DNA from: Umbelopsis ramanniana AG
Taxonomy: Eukaryota; Mucoromycota; Umbelopsidomycetes; Umbelopsidales; Umbelopsidaceae
Direction: 5' to 3'
NCBI RefSeq assembly: GCF_025399195.1
Contig: NW_026252090.1
Span: forward strand, 1 to 64,000
DNA: 64,000 nt
Below the pieces are notes generated by a model. That model was given only the letters and a program-made list of their open reading frames with translations. It searched no databases and was not told the origin of the DNA. Shown here one piece after another: positions 15,839 through 27,105 of the stretch. Both the position numbers and the translations under genes were made by a program. Position 1 is the first letter of the stretch. Each line of letters begins with the position of its first letter.

Positions 15839-16224
15839 TTCTTAATTGTGCATGTAGCAGACCGCTGAGTAGGATCCAGGACAGTGAAATGAGTAAATGC
15901 TGCTTTGTGTGTTGTGGAAATTGGAGCTTACCCTGAAAATTTGAGATTTTTGGCACAAAATAATTCTGCAGCATCACACTGGCTAGATAATATCTGTACT
16001 TACTCTCTCTTCTCTGAGCAAGGCCAGCCTTCACTAACAAACAATAATCTCTAGTAATTTGGCACTAACATATTTTTTTTATTGATTTAAAGAAGGGTGG
16101 ATGGTAAAGCATGCAATATTTAACAGGAAAAATCAGTAACTTATAGGATGAAAGCGTGAAATAATAGAAGGTGGGGGGGGATTCCACCTGCTCGTAAAAA
16201 TCAATTTGCGATCACATTGGAAGT
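15839..16224. other. Spacer between the MIC12-like gene and CPA1
   Basis: Promoter side of the MIC12-like gene and 3' side of CPA1. Low-complexity T and G runs (GGGGGGG near 16173); nothing else recognised. Confidence 0.45.
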
Positions 16225-17621
16225 TTAGGCGTAGGCAGCAACGGGAGTGCTGACTTCATCGGAAGCAGGGTAGGTGGTGTTCTTGCGCTTTTCGGCGCGA
16301 ACAGCTTCCAAGAAATCATGGAAGAGATATTCAGTGTCCTGGGGTCCTCCCTTAGCTTCAGGATGGAACTGAGCAGAGAAGATAGGGCGGGTTTCATGGC
16401 GAATACCTTCGTTAGAGCCATCGTTGGCGTTAACGAAGAAACGCTTCCAACCTTGAGGCATGACACGGTCATCCAAAGCATAGCCATGGTTTTGGGAGGT
16501 GATGTGGCAACGGCCGTTATCAACGCAGATAGCAGGCTGGTTGTGACCACGGTTACCGAAGGGAAGCTTGTAAGGCTGGAGGCCAGCGGCCATACCAAGC
16601 AAAAGGTTACCCATGCAGATACCGAAGATAGGCTTGTTCCAGGTATCAATAGCGACCTTCAAGTTGTTGACAGTCTCAGTGAGAAGAGAGGGGCTGCCAG
16701 GACCATTGGAGATGAAAAGACCATCGTATTGGTCCTTGACCTTGTTGAAATCGTAATCCCAAGGGAGAACGGTGACAGCGGCACCACGAGCAGCAAGACA
16801 GCGCAAGATGTTTTGCTTCACACCACAATCAATGACAGCGATCTTGACATCGCCGGACTGGTTGTAGTGAAGGGGAACCTTAGTGGAGACACGAGCAACC
16901 AAGTTTTCCTGGTTGGGATCGGGGAAACTGACGTTTTCGGCCGAGTGGTCAACAACAGCATCATTACCGACAGCAATCTTGCTAAGGGTAGAACCTTGAT
17001 CACGCAACAAGTGAACAAGAGCACGAGTATCAACGCCAGTGATGGCGGGGACACCAAAGCGTTGGCACCATTGACCAAGAGATTCAACAGCGGTCCAGTG
17101 AGAGTATTGAGCAGCATAGTCATTGACAATGATACCTTGAACTTGGATACGGTCGGATTCAAAGTATCTCAACAAACCAAATTCATCGCGGGTTTCACCA
17201 GGAACTCCGTAGTTACCTATCGGCGCAGGGGGATAAGATAATTAGTACCGACTAGGGGAGAAGATGGCTAAATCGGAGTATTAAACGTACCAATGAGAGG
17301 CTGGGTGAAAACAAGAATTTGGCCAGTGTAAGAAGGGTCGGTCATGGACTCAGGGTAGCCGACAACAGAAGTAGTGAAAACGGCTTCACCGAATACAGAC
17401 TTCTCGGCACCAAAAGAGGTACCTTGGAAGACTTGACCGCTCTGAAGTCTCAAAGACGCGGGAACGGTAGCATTGGCTGAAGGTTGAGTAGGCTTGGCTT
17501 GCTGAGACACAGGGGAATCTTTGACAACAGCGAAACCACGGATGGCAAGGAGACTGTGGGTGTTCTTGGGGAACAAGGATGGGCGCAAAGCGGCTTGGGC
17601 AAGTTTGGTAAGAACGGGCAT
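16225..17621 (-). CDS. CPA1: Arginine-specific carbamoyl-phosphate synthase, small (glutaminase) subunit
   Basis: Hydrolyses glutamine and channels ammonia to the large CPSase subunit for arginine synthesis. Exons 17291-17621 and 16225-17216 give 440 residues. A basic, acid-free N-terminus ([19 protein letters not shown]) looks like a mitochondrial presequence. The CPSase small-chain N domain begins near [19 protein letters not shown]. The class I glutaminase domain shows ISNGPGSP, the nucleophile elbow GICMGN and the HPEA catalytic motif. The elbow differs from the common GICLGHQ at H and Q. The 5' leader contains a conserved-looking arginine attenuator uORF (17699-17850), so arginine-dependent translational control is inferred. 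Divergent from the kinesin gene. Confidence 0.95.
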
Positions 17622-17698
17622 GTTTGGAATGATTTTTTTAAGAGGTTTTAAAAATTCAGTAGTTAAAAGTTGTAGAGCTTGGTTTGGTTGAGAGTAAT

Positions 17699-17850
17699 TT
17701 AATTGGCACCAGAGGACTTCCAGACTGAAAAAAGAAACGATGTGGTGAGCATGGAGGCCAACGAAAAAGAGTTCATTATTATGGATACGACGACGTACTG
17801 TGATCGCAAATGTAATCGGCAGAGTTCTTTTCGTGAGCGTGAATGTACAT
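17699..17850 (-). CDS. Arginine attenuator peptide (AAP) uORF of CPA1, interrupted by an intron
   Basis: A uORF of 25 codons starts with ATG at 17850-17848, is interrupted by a 74-bp GT-AG intron (17725-17798), and stops at 17699, which is 77 nt upstream of the CPA1 ATG. The spliced product has the core ADYICDHIWK at residues 11-20. The Neurospora AAP core is QDYLSDHLWR and the yeast one QDYISDHIWK, at the same or adjacent numbering. The peptide length equals that of yeast. In those fungi the nascent AAP stalls the ribosome when arginine is abundant. Unspliced RNA also has a short uORF (23 codons) that keeps DYICDH but loses the following I-W-K. Function is inferred from homology and position. 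Confidence 0.9.
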
Positions 17851-18674
17851 GTAAAGAGCTAGTGAGTCTCTTTTTTGTTGAATTTGATCTGTTAGCAGAA
17901 GATCAGAAACGGGATGAGAAGCAGGTAGCTTTTTAATGAAGAAGGAAGAAGAGATAAACGTGGTGGAGGTCTTGGACTATTTAACCAGTTTTTTTTTTTT
18001 TTTTTTTTTTTATCACATTGTGTCATCGGTAGAAAAAATTTTAGATAATCTTGTCCCGCCGTGACTCTGTTCCAGGCGATCGATTGGTCCTTTTCGGTGG
18101 GCCTCCGCTTTGAGTCTTTCGGCGTGGCCCATTGGCGACAGTGTTTGTGTTCCTCACGCCATAGCGAACTTAATGGGAGTCCTGATCCTTAAGGTATACC
18201 CGACTCTCCTTTCCATAACAAACAATATCGAAGTATTGCGAAATGTTATGTGGCATAGCCGCTCTTGTCCAACACTCCGGTGTGTTTTTTGCTTGGAGAG
18301 ATATAGCTCTGTGTCGCTAACCTAAACGTGCAGAGAATGCCGCCATTTTCTTTTCTTTTTCTCTGGCTGGCCACACGTAGCTAGCCTGGCAGAGACAATA
18401 AGCAATAGAGAAACAAATTTGGCCAGAGGCTGTTGTGGGCACGTGAGATTCAAAGTCAGTCTGACCAGCGAAAGAGCTCATCAGCTCACGAAACAAATTC
18501 AAGGCACACTCCAATTGGCCTTTTCCTTGCCTTTCAAACCAGCCAAAGCTCGTAATTGATTGTCCATTTTCAATTCCAAGCTTAGTATTGTAGCCCTTTT
18601 CAATATACCCCAAACCCCCCTTACTTGCCCGTTGCTATACCCTCAACCCAGCCCATCATCCACGCTGAGTCTCA
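17851..18674. promoter_or_regulatory. Divergent promoter region, CPA1 / kinesin
   Basis: Spacer of about 820 bp that contains a 23-nt T run (17989-18011). Open frames here, including 18317-18613 on the minus strand, show no family resemblance. Confidence 0.5.
17989..18011. repeat. Poly(T) tract
   Basis: An uninterrupted run of 23 T between CPA1 and the kinesin gene; a common promoter-type dA:dT tract or an assembly-sensitive homopolymer. Confidence 0.9.
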
Positions 18675-21600
18675 ATGTCAGGAAACAACATCAAAGTCGT
18701 TTGCCGCTTTAGACCGCAGAATTCCCTTGAAATAAGGGAAGGCGGTGTACCCATCGTTGAGATCACAGATGGTGTAGCCGTTCAACTCAAGGTTAGATTT
18801 TTCTCGTGTGATGCCCCGGTGTTGTCGTATTTTATCCCCCGCCTAACCACTTTGGCCGCTTGCTTTTTCAGGGCAGGGAAGCTCAAGACTCGTTTGCCTT
18901 TGATAAGGTCTTTGGCATGGAAACCGAGCAGCAAGAAATTTTTGAGTATTCTATCAAGTCCATTGTCGATGGTGGGTATCCGTATTTTAGCATGTTGTTG
19001 TTCTGATAGTCAAACTCTTTTATTGATGTTTATTTTGTCTGCAACCATCCACAGATGTTGTTGCTGGTTACAATGGAACTGTCTTTGCCTATGGCCAGAC
19101 TGGATCTGGTAAAACCTTCACCATGATGGTAAGTTGTATAGCTTCTTTTCGGGGGAGGAAAAGCAATTACGTCGTTGTGCATAAGCATATCATATGGCAA
19201 TATTGACACTGTTGTCATAGGGATCCGATATCGATGATGAGCGATCAAAGGGTATCATTCCTCGTATTGTCGAGCAAATATTCCAGAGTATTATGATGGC
19301 ACCTGCAAACATGGAGTTTACTGTTAAAGTATCATATATGGAAATCTATATGGAGAAAGTTCGTGATTTGCTCAATCGTAAGTCACTCACTTTGAATCTG
19401 CCCGCCAATTTCTCCCGCTTACCATTCTCATTGCTATAACGCCAACAGCCTCTCAAGACAACCTCCCAATTCATGAAGATAAGGCCAAGGGTGTCTACGT
19501 CAAGGGACTTTTGGAAGTATATGTTGCATCCACTGAAGAAGTGTTTGAAGTCATGCGTCGCGGCGGCAATGCAAGAGTCGTTGCTTATACCAGTAAGCCT
19601 GTTTTCATTTTTATGCTTTGATTCAATTTGTTTTGTTTTGTTTAGCACATGAATATCTGATGATTGACTTTCATCATAGACATGAACGCTGAAAGTTCTA
19701 GATCGCATTCAATTGTTCAAATCACCATCACTCAGAAGAACTTGGACACAGGTGCTGCTAAATCTGGTAAATTGTACTTGGTAGATTTGGCTGGTTCAGA
19801 AAAGGTCGGAAAGACAGGTGCTTCGGGACAAACTCTTGAAGAGGCAAAGAAGATCAATAAATCCTTGACTGCTCTGGGTATGGTTATCAACAACCTAACG
19901 GATGGAAAAGTAAGTGAAAGTCAGCAAGTAATATGAACGAGCATATTGAATCAAGCAATCCAGTTGACCGCATCTCTTTCAATACATCACAGTCAAGCCA
20001 TATTCCTTATCGCGACAGTAAACTTACGAGAATTCTGCAAGAATCACTTGGAGGAAATTCCAGAACAACTCTTATCATCAATTGCTCGCCTTCGTCGTAC
20101 AATGAACAAGAGACCATCGGGACACTGCGGTTCGGTATTCGAGCCAAGACAATCAAGAACAAGGCTAAGGTCAATGCGGATTTGTCTCCTGCTGAACTCA
20201 AGGCTCTTCTTAAGAAAGTCAAGTCTGAAGCAGTCACCTACCAACAATATATTACTGCCCTTGAAGGTGAGGTCATCATCTGGCGCCAAGGTGGCCAGGT
20301 ACCCGAGTCCAGCTGGGCCACCATGGAAAAGGCCACCAAAGGCAACTTGCCGCAAGTTGCCTCACCACAGCAAACGACTGCCACCGCTTTTAAACCCCTC
20401 GTGGAAGACTCTAGACCTGCCACACCGGCATTGGTATTAGAAAAGGATGAAAGAGAGGAATTTTTGCGACGAGAAAATGAGCTTATGGATCAGATTGCCG
20501 AAAAGGTGAGTAGGTCGCCGGTGATGAGATGGGGTGAATGATCCGTGTCCAGACAAAGAGAAAGCGTGTACTAATGCATATAATTTTATTTTATTTTTAA
20601 CAGGAAACTGAGCTGGCCAATGGTGAAAAACTTGTTGAAACAATCACAGAAGAGCTCACTTTCTTGAAGGATCAAGAAAAGAACCTCACAGCTGAGAACC
20701 AGGCTATGTCGACGGAACTCAGTGATGTCAAGCTTCAGCTGCAAAAGATAGAGTATGAAAGTAAAGAGAGTGCCATCAACGTAGAGTCACTCAAGGAAAC
20801 AAACCAAGATCTTCATACTGAGCTTGAGGAATTGAAGAAGAGCTTGGAAGCGGTTCGATCTGCCCAGAAAGTGAATGTTGACGAAGAAAAGATGAAGCGA
20901 AAGGCTGACAAGATGGCTGAGATGATGGCCGGCTTTGATCCATCTGTAAGGCTATCTCTTCCGGGGCGTTCCAATCACTGCATTGAACTTACTAACATCT
21001 TATTGTCACTTAGGGCGAGATTTCAGAAAAGGAAAAGCAAATCCGCGATGCACTGTACAAATTCGATTTAGAAAAGTCTAATGGTCCTATGACCATGGAG
21101 GACATTGCTCAACTTCGACAGGAACTCGCCGAATCTAAATCCATGCTGGAAGCACATGAGAACTTGATAAAAACTCTCAATGAAGATAAAGAAGGTCTGG
21201 AAACCAAGCGCAGCGATCTTGAGACAAGACTGACTACTTTGGAGATGGAATATGAAGAATTGTTGGATAAGACCATTGCCGAAGAAGAGGAAGCATTCAA
21301 TCGCAACACTGATATTGCAGAGACCATTTCGGAGTTGAAGGTAGGGGAAATTTGGATTTCGCAGGGATGAAAGGCCACCTTGTGGCATTTACGTTATGTC
21401 GCATGCTCACCGCTCATATTGTGCACCCTCCCCCCATTAGGTCAAGCTCGAACACCAGTATGCAGCCAAGAAAGAGCTACAACACAAGGAAATCGAGGAG
21501 CTTAAGAAAGAAGTAGAACGAAAGAACGAGGAATATCAAAAGCTGAGCTCAGCCATGTCCGACCTCAAGAGAGCCAATGAAGATTTGCAGTCTGCTATTG

Positions 21601-22496
21601 CAAGCAAGCCCAGCTCCACCGGAAACATGAGCGAAAAGGAAAAGGATTTGGAGAGAATGAGAAAATCCATGGCTCAGCAACTGGCTGACTTTGAAGTCAT
21701 GAAGAAGGCCCTGATGCGAGACCTTCAAAACCGATGTGAAAAAGTGGTGGAATTAGAAATCTCTCTTGATGAAACAAGAGAGCAATACAATAACGCTTTG
21801 CGGGCAAGTAACAACAAGGCCCAACAAAAGAAAATGGCTTTCTTGGAGCGAAATCTCGAGCAGCTCACTAATGTACAAAAGCAGGTATGTTTATCGTTAA
21901 CAATCCCATCTATATAATCACTAGATAGTACTCGATCCCTACCAGTTCACTAATACGTTATCTTCAGTTGGTTGAACAAAACTCTTCGCTCAAGAAGGAG
22001 GTGGCCTTGGCCGAGAGAAAGCTCACTGCTCGTAATGAACGTATCCAAAGTTTGGAAACCCTTCTTCAGGATGCTCAAGAGCGACTGATCAGCCAAAACC
22101 AAAAGTAAGTCATCCATGCCCATTGTGATGTAATGAGATAATACGTGGAACCTTTAATGGCGCCAAGCTACAAGATGTACCATTGTTAACCGCTGTCCCC
22201 TTTACAATTGAAAAAGGTTCGAAGCTCAGCTTCAAGCGGTTCGTGAGCGACTTGAACAAGCTCGATCTCAAAAGAGCCAAACATCCATGGCAGCCTTGAA
22301 CTTTGGCCGTATTGCCAAACCATTGCGTGGAGGAGGTGCTGTGGCTGACAGGTAATTTTCCTTTTTACATGACCAATGTTCCACTCCATTGTACGTAACG
22401 TTAACGACTTATGTTTGATGCTTTAGCGACGCTCCATCAACTCCATCATCAGACAAGAAGGACAAGAGAACTTCTTGGTTGCCTGGTTTCCGATGA
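18675..22496 (+). CDS. Conventional kinesin heavy chain (kinesin-1)
   Basis: Plus-end-directed microtubule motor for vesicle and organelle transport in hyphae. Thirteen exons: 18675-18791, 18872-18971, 19055-19128, 19221-19377, 19449-19592, 19680-19909, 19993-20505, 20604-20945, 21014-21340, 21441-21884, 21968-22104, 22217-22351 and 22427-22496; together 929 residues, the size of fungal conventional kinesins. The N-terminal motor domain has P-loop GQTGSGKT, switch I SSRSHS, switch II DLAGSE and the [11 protein letters not shown] helix. A long coiled-coil stalk follows. Near the C-terminus the tail carries the autoinhibitory IAK motif ([11 protein letters not shown], residues 894-896), then a short Ser/Lys-rich end. 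All introns are phase-consistent. Confidence 0.96.
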
Positions 22497-23662
22497 AAAA
22501 ATCGACTGATGTTCACTGCTGGCTGGCACAATACGCTCACACTTATAATTTTGCTTTTTTAACAACATTAAACCCGTCTATTTTTTTCATTTGCACATCC
22601 TTATGTGCGTTTTTTCTCAAAACTGAGTTTGTAGCCAGCAATCATAGTCCCAAAACTTATAATCATTACGTTTAAAGAAAATATTCCAAAAACAAAACCG
22701 CATCTATTCTCTTCATGGGTTTGACAGTATCGTCAGATGCCTCTTTTATCATACTCTCAAGATTTCAATTCGCTTTCTTTCTATACTTGTATGCTCAAAT
22801 TCTTCTATTTATATTTTATTTATTTTTTGCAATAGGGCAATATTGTATTCAATTTTACAAGACATGAACATATAAACAACAACCAAAGCAAAATGATCCA
22901 CTCCATAGTTTTAAACATGGTTGTGCTCTGGATCCACTGTACGACGGCACGATTTAGGTACTATTGCCCAACATGGCGAAATTCTCAAGGAATTGTTCCA
23001 CACAGGGCAATTTTAATTTACATTTACATAGATCTATGATATGACCTCCGGCAATACTACCTTAGCATAATACCTTTGCTACCGAGCAGCTAGGGTCCTG
23101 GGAATGTCGCACATGTGGAGATACTGTACATTTTCGTGACTGCCGCTCAGTTGCGCCAGATATCCATCAAGTTATTTCCATAGTGAGTACAAACTGCTCA
23201 AAGATACCGCACTGTTAGAATCATCAAATTTCTGGCAAACATTTAATAATAAAATCCTAATGTCTGAAGATATTGGTGTTACCATAAACCCTTCGGTTGG
23301 TATTTCTCCGCGTGAGTTCTGCATATCTTGTGATGGAACGGTACACATCTCACAAGGCCGTAATCTGCTTAGTAGGTCGAAGGGATGCGATACATATTAA
23401 AAAATGGGTAAGATGAATTTTTCTCCCGGGTCTTGAACTAGTAGTTTTACCAAGATTAGTATCCATGCCGTTTCCCTTACAACCAGATCCCTCGCTTGTG
23501 ATTTGTTACACTGCCCGTCCCATTATGATGTTCTGCGCTGCGTTCATCTCGATCCTCCTTTATTGCGGACTTTCCATACATGGTCACTCATTTCCGCTTG
23601 CACAAGAAAGATATTGTATATATATTGCAGAGTAATGTTGGGCAATAAACAATAAATCAACC
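22497..23662. other. Intergenic, no gene recognised
   Basis: About 1.2 kb holding the kinesin 3' UTR and the upstream region of the first lyase gene. No open frame with recognisable content and no RNA gene seen. Confidence 0.45.
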
Positions 23663-24874
23663 ATGGTTTTTCTAAGATCTCTAGCATCTCTCCTACTCAT
23701 CTCTTCCCTGGGCTTACAAGTCTTGGCTGCCAGTACTACCACCAAGAAAACCACCACTACCAAGACCTCTACCACTAAGACCTCTACCAAGACTACTACC
23801 ACCAAGACCTCTACTAAAACATCGTCGACGGCCAAAGCTACTAGTACATCCTCAGGAGCATCATGGTCCTGGCCTAATTGGAATTCTTATTCAGATTCTA
23901 CTGATGCACAATGGCAAGCTGCTTGGAATATCACCAACTGGGCATACCCACATACAAGTGGTGAAAACCACAATATTGTTGCCAATCCCACCGATTCAAG
24001 TGAGAAGGTACTTCGCGTCTTCTACCCGGCTGGCTCATTCAAACCTTCCAATACCCCGGTTGGTGGTATAGGATTCTATGCTTCCCCCCTCGAGATTCCA
24101 GCCAGTGCAAATACAGTCACCTTTACTTACCAAGTATACTTTCCATCCGGATATAACTTTGTCGAAGGTAATGATGTGTAACAATTATTAGACTCGGAAA
24201 CATCACCTTGTCATTCATATATACGTCCCATAGGTGGAAAACTTCCTGGTCTTTACGGTGGGCATGATGACTGTAGTGGAGGTAACGATGCCGAAACCTG
24301 CTTCTCTACTCGGTGAGTGTTAGTTAGAATCAGTCGGTCAAAACTGTTGGGATAATTGACTCATTTAACCATTGGTCCACTGTTAGCAATATGTGGAGAA
24401 CATCAGGCGAAGGTGAATCGTATTTGTATATCCCCAAGGATGCTCAAGTCAGCTCCATCTGCTCCAACTCCCTTATTATCTGCAACTCTGATTACGGCTA
24501 TAGTGTTGGAAGAGGCACATTTGATTGGACTACTGGCAGCTGGAATACCATTACTCAGGTTCTTCAACTTAACACTGTTGGCCAGCAGGATGGTGCCATT
24601 ACTGAAGTACACGGTGGCTCAACTGCATTCAGTCTTGGTCAATTGGTGTTCCGTCAATCGAACTATGGAGTCGCAGGAATTGGTAAGTTCTGACACCGCT
24701 GATCTAGCGCATTTGCTTGAATCATGCTAAGCATAAAAAATCTTTCTGAAAAAAAAAAAACGTATTTTTTATTCTCTAGATTTCGAAACGTTCTTTGGCG
24801 GATCTACAAGTGCGTGGGCTACACCTACAGATCAATACACTTACTACCGAGGACTATCTCTTTCATACAACTAG
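23663..24874 (+). CDS. Secreted polysaccharide lyase, PL14/PL20-like (glucuronan-lyase type), with Thr/Ser/Lys-rich linker
   Basis: Predicted extracellular lyase acting on uronic-acid polymers. Exons 23663-24167, 24234-24312, 24387-24682 and 24780-24874 give 324 residues. Residues 1-22 form a signal peptide. A low-complexity stretch follows, with repeats of TSTTK/TTTK type built from near-identical codons, probably O-mannosylated. The jelly-roll domain shows GGIGFYASPLEIP, VYFPSGYNF, GGKLPGLYGGH, CFSTRNMWR, YGYSVGRGTF and DFETFFGG. Members of this fold cleave glucuronan or alginate; substrate is inferred. Mucoralean walls contain glucuronic-acid polymers, so self-wall remodelling is a reasonable alternative to nutrition. 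Paralogue of the gene at 25948-26811. Confidence 0.85.
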
Positions 24875-25947
24875 GTCGTATGCAAACTGACCGTGAAGAA
24901 ATCCATTATCACCAAATCCATATTTTATTATCGAAGGCAACCCTCTTTGATATTTAACTGTAGCTAATAGGCATCATCTTTACATGAAAATACAGGTACC
25001 GGTTACCTTGATCGAAGAAATAAAAAAAAATTAGTACGGATTATCAGAGTCCATCGCTAGGGACCATGACTTGTGGTTTTGATACTAACATGAGACTAAG
25101 TGTGTATATATTTAGTACGTATTCGCCCTAAATGGACACTTCCCTGTGACGTGGATCAGAGGCAAGGAGTTGACTCCCTGTCACGTCTTTCAAAAGCGCT
25201 TTTAACCGTCATTGGATCGTCCCCCGGCTGCCGAAGTGAGACATTCTCGCTCTCAGGTACACCGACCTGAAACAAATTGAGCAGTTTGGCGAACTCCAAT
25301 TAAAATCTGAGTTGGCGGAAACCTAAAGTTATGTTATTTTGTCTGTTATGTCGACATGAAAAAGAAGAGATTGATGATCATGTACCTCTTTAGAATAAAG
25401 AAGTATGAAAAACAGCGTCTCGATTCAAAAAGTGACTCGTAGCACGTTCCATTGTTCAACAAAAGCGGGTATAACAGCATGCAAAACAATGAAATTATGA
25501 GCTGCGCTTAAATTGTGTAACGTTTTTGTTTCATGGGTCCAGGTACTATGGTTGAGACCAACAGCATTCGAAACACGAAACGCGCGAAAGAAAAAAAAAA
25601 CGGATCATGTTATGCAAGTCCGTGTTATACGCGGATATTGGCCCATGGAACTGTGAAAGTAAGCTGGTCCTGTGCCATGATACATTGATTGAATGGCAAT
25701 GTGGTACGCCTCAGATCCCTGAGCCTGGCCAGAACACCACCAAAATAGAAAGCCAGCTCCCACAAAGTATGCCATCTGGAAAAGAAATAGTTTAAAAAAA
25801 AAAAACGGCAGGTTGAGAGAAAAATCACTATATAACGTCGGCCGTTTCGTCAACCGAACAAAAGAACACATTCCTATCCTTCACTTCACTCCTTCCCACT
25901 TCGAATAAACCCCCTATCCATTCACTAAGTCATCTTTATCTCTCATC
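24875..25947. other. Spacer between tandem lyase genes
   Basis: About 1.1 kb. A TATATAAC-like element lies near 25830, about 120 bp before the second lyase ATG. The minus-strand open frame 25605-25871 has no recognisable content. Confidence 0.45.
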
Positions 25948-26811
25948 ATGCTTTTCTCGACCACCCTCAACGTTGCTGTATGCGCACTGGTTGCAGCTCA
26001 AGGAGTGATGGCCTCCAAAGGCAATCACTGGAAATCTCAAGATTTCAACGGCCACGACAACAACTCTTGGAAGAAAGAATGGGGTGTTAGCCAATGGGCC
26101 TACCCTCAACCTCACCAGAAGTCCGGCGACAACGGCAATCTTAACCTTGTTAAAAATCCTACCAACTCTAGCGGACAAGTCATGCAAATTGCTTACCCCA
26201 AGGGTACTTGGAACCCTGCTGACAGCACCGAGATTGGTGGAGTTGGTTTCTATGCCTCTCCTCTCCAAGTCCCAAGCTCTGCCAGCAGCGTGTCATTGTC
26301 CTATGATGCTTACTTCCCCAACGGATTCCAATTCAACAAGGGAGGCAAGTTGATGGGTTTGTACGGTGGCCACTCTGAGTGCTCAGGTGGAAACAACGCT
26401 GACTCTTGCTGGAGTACCCGTTTCATGTGGAGACAACATGGTGCTGGTGAAGTGTATGCCTACATTGACAAGTCCTCGCAAAAGTCCAACCTCTGCAAAG
26501 AGAAGGGTGTCGTTTGCAACCAACAGTATGGTTACAGCTTTGGTCGCGGCTCTTTCACCTGGAAGACCGGCCAATGGAACAATGTTAAGCAAAATATCCA
26601 ACTCAACTCCCCTGGTAAAAGTGATGGTTCCTTGGAAATCTTTTTCAACGGCAAACAAGTTTTCCAAATCAGCAATCTTGTCTTCCAAAGCGGCGATTGG
26701 TCAACCATTGGTATTGATTTCGAGACTTTCTTCGGTGGTTCCACCAGCGACTGGGCTTCTCCCACCAACCAGTATGCTTATTTCAACAACTTCGTTATGT
26801 CCTACAACTAA
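25948..26811 (+). CDS. Secreted polysaccharide lyase, PL14/PL20-like, intronless paralogue
   Basis: A single uninterrupted frame of 287 residues. Signal peptide 1-22 (hydrophobic core VAVCALVAAQGVMA). The lyase domain follows directly without the Thr-rich linker of its neighbour: GGVGFYASPLQVP, AYFPNGFQFNKGGKLMGLYGGH, CWSTRFMWRQHGAGEVYAY, YGYSFGRGSFTW and DFETFFGGST. Four cysteines are placed as in the paralogue (SECSGG, DSCWS, NLC, VVC). Same family, role and uncertainty as the upstream copy. It lacks all three introns of that copy. Its codon use favours C-ending codons (AAC, TTC, ACC), suggesting strong expression. Confidence 0.87.
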   Translation: MLFSTTLNVAVCALVAAQGVMASKGNHWKSQDFNGHDNNSWKKEWGVSQWAYPQPHQKSGDNGNLNLVKNPTNSSGQVMQIAYPKGTWNPADSTEIGGVGFYASPLQVPSSASSVSLSYDAYFPNGFQFNKGGKLMGLYGGHSECSGGNNADSCWSTRFMWRQHGAGEVYAYIDKSSQKSNLCKEKGVVCNQQYGYSFGRGSFTWKTGQWNNVKQNIQLNSPGKSDGSLEIFFNGKQVFQISNLVFQSGDWSTIGIDFETFFGGSTSDWASPTNQYAYFNNFVMSYN

Positions 26812-27105
26812 AGGACCATATCACGGATAACAAAATTTAGAAAGCTGGATCTTTCATAATTCAGAAAGCGGGACAATTTGTTTTTTAGTCTTTAAGGATA
26901 TGTGACATCTGAAATGAAATAAACTAATCCATTGATTACAAGTGATATTTACATCGAGCTTTACATCAAGTTTGATTTGATCTACTCGGAGATTTACAGT
27001 TCTATCTTTTACGTTTCGTTACCACTCGGCATATTTTTTTGGCTGGGTTTGACAAGAAGTAAATAAAAAAAAATAGCCGAAGTACTAGTAGATGCCGCCT
27101 TGCGT

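Noticed and set aside
25605-25871. 88-codon minus-strand frame between the lyase genes
   Set aside because: Lies in the promoter of the second lyase, contains a poly-F stretch from a T run, and has no recognisable domain.
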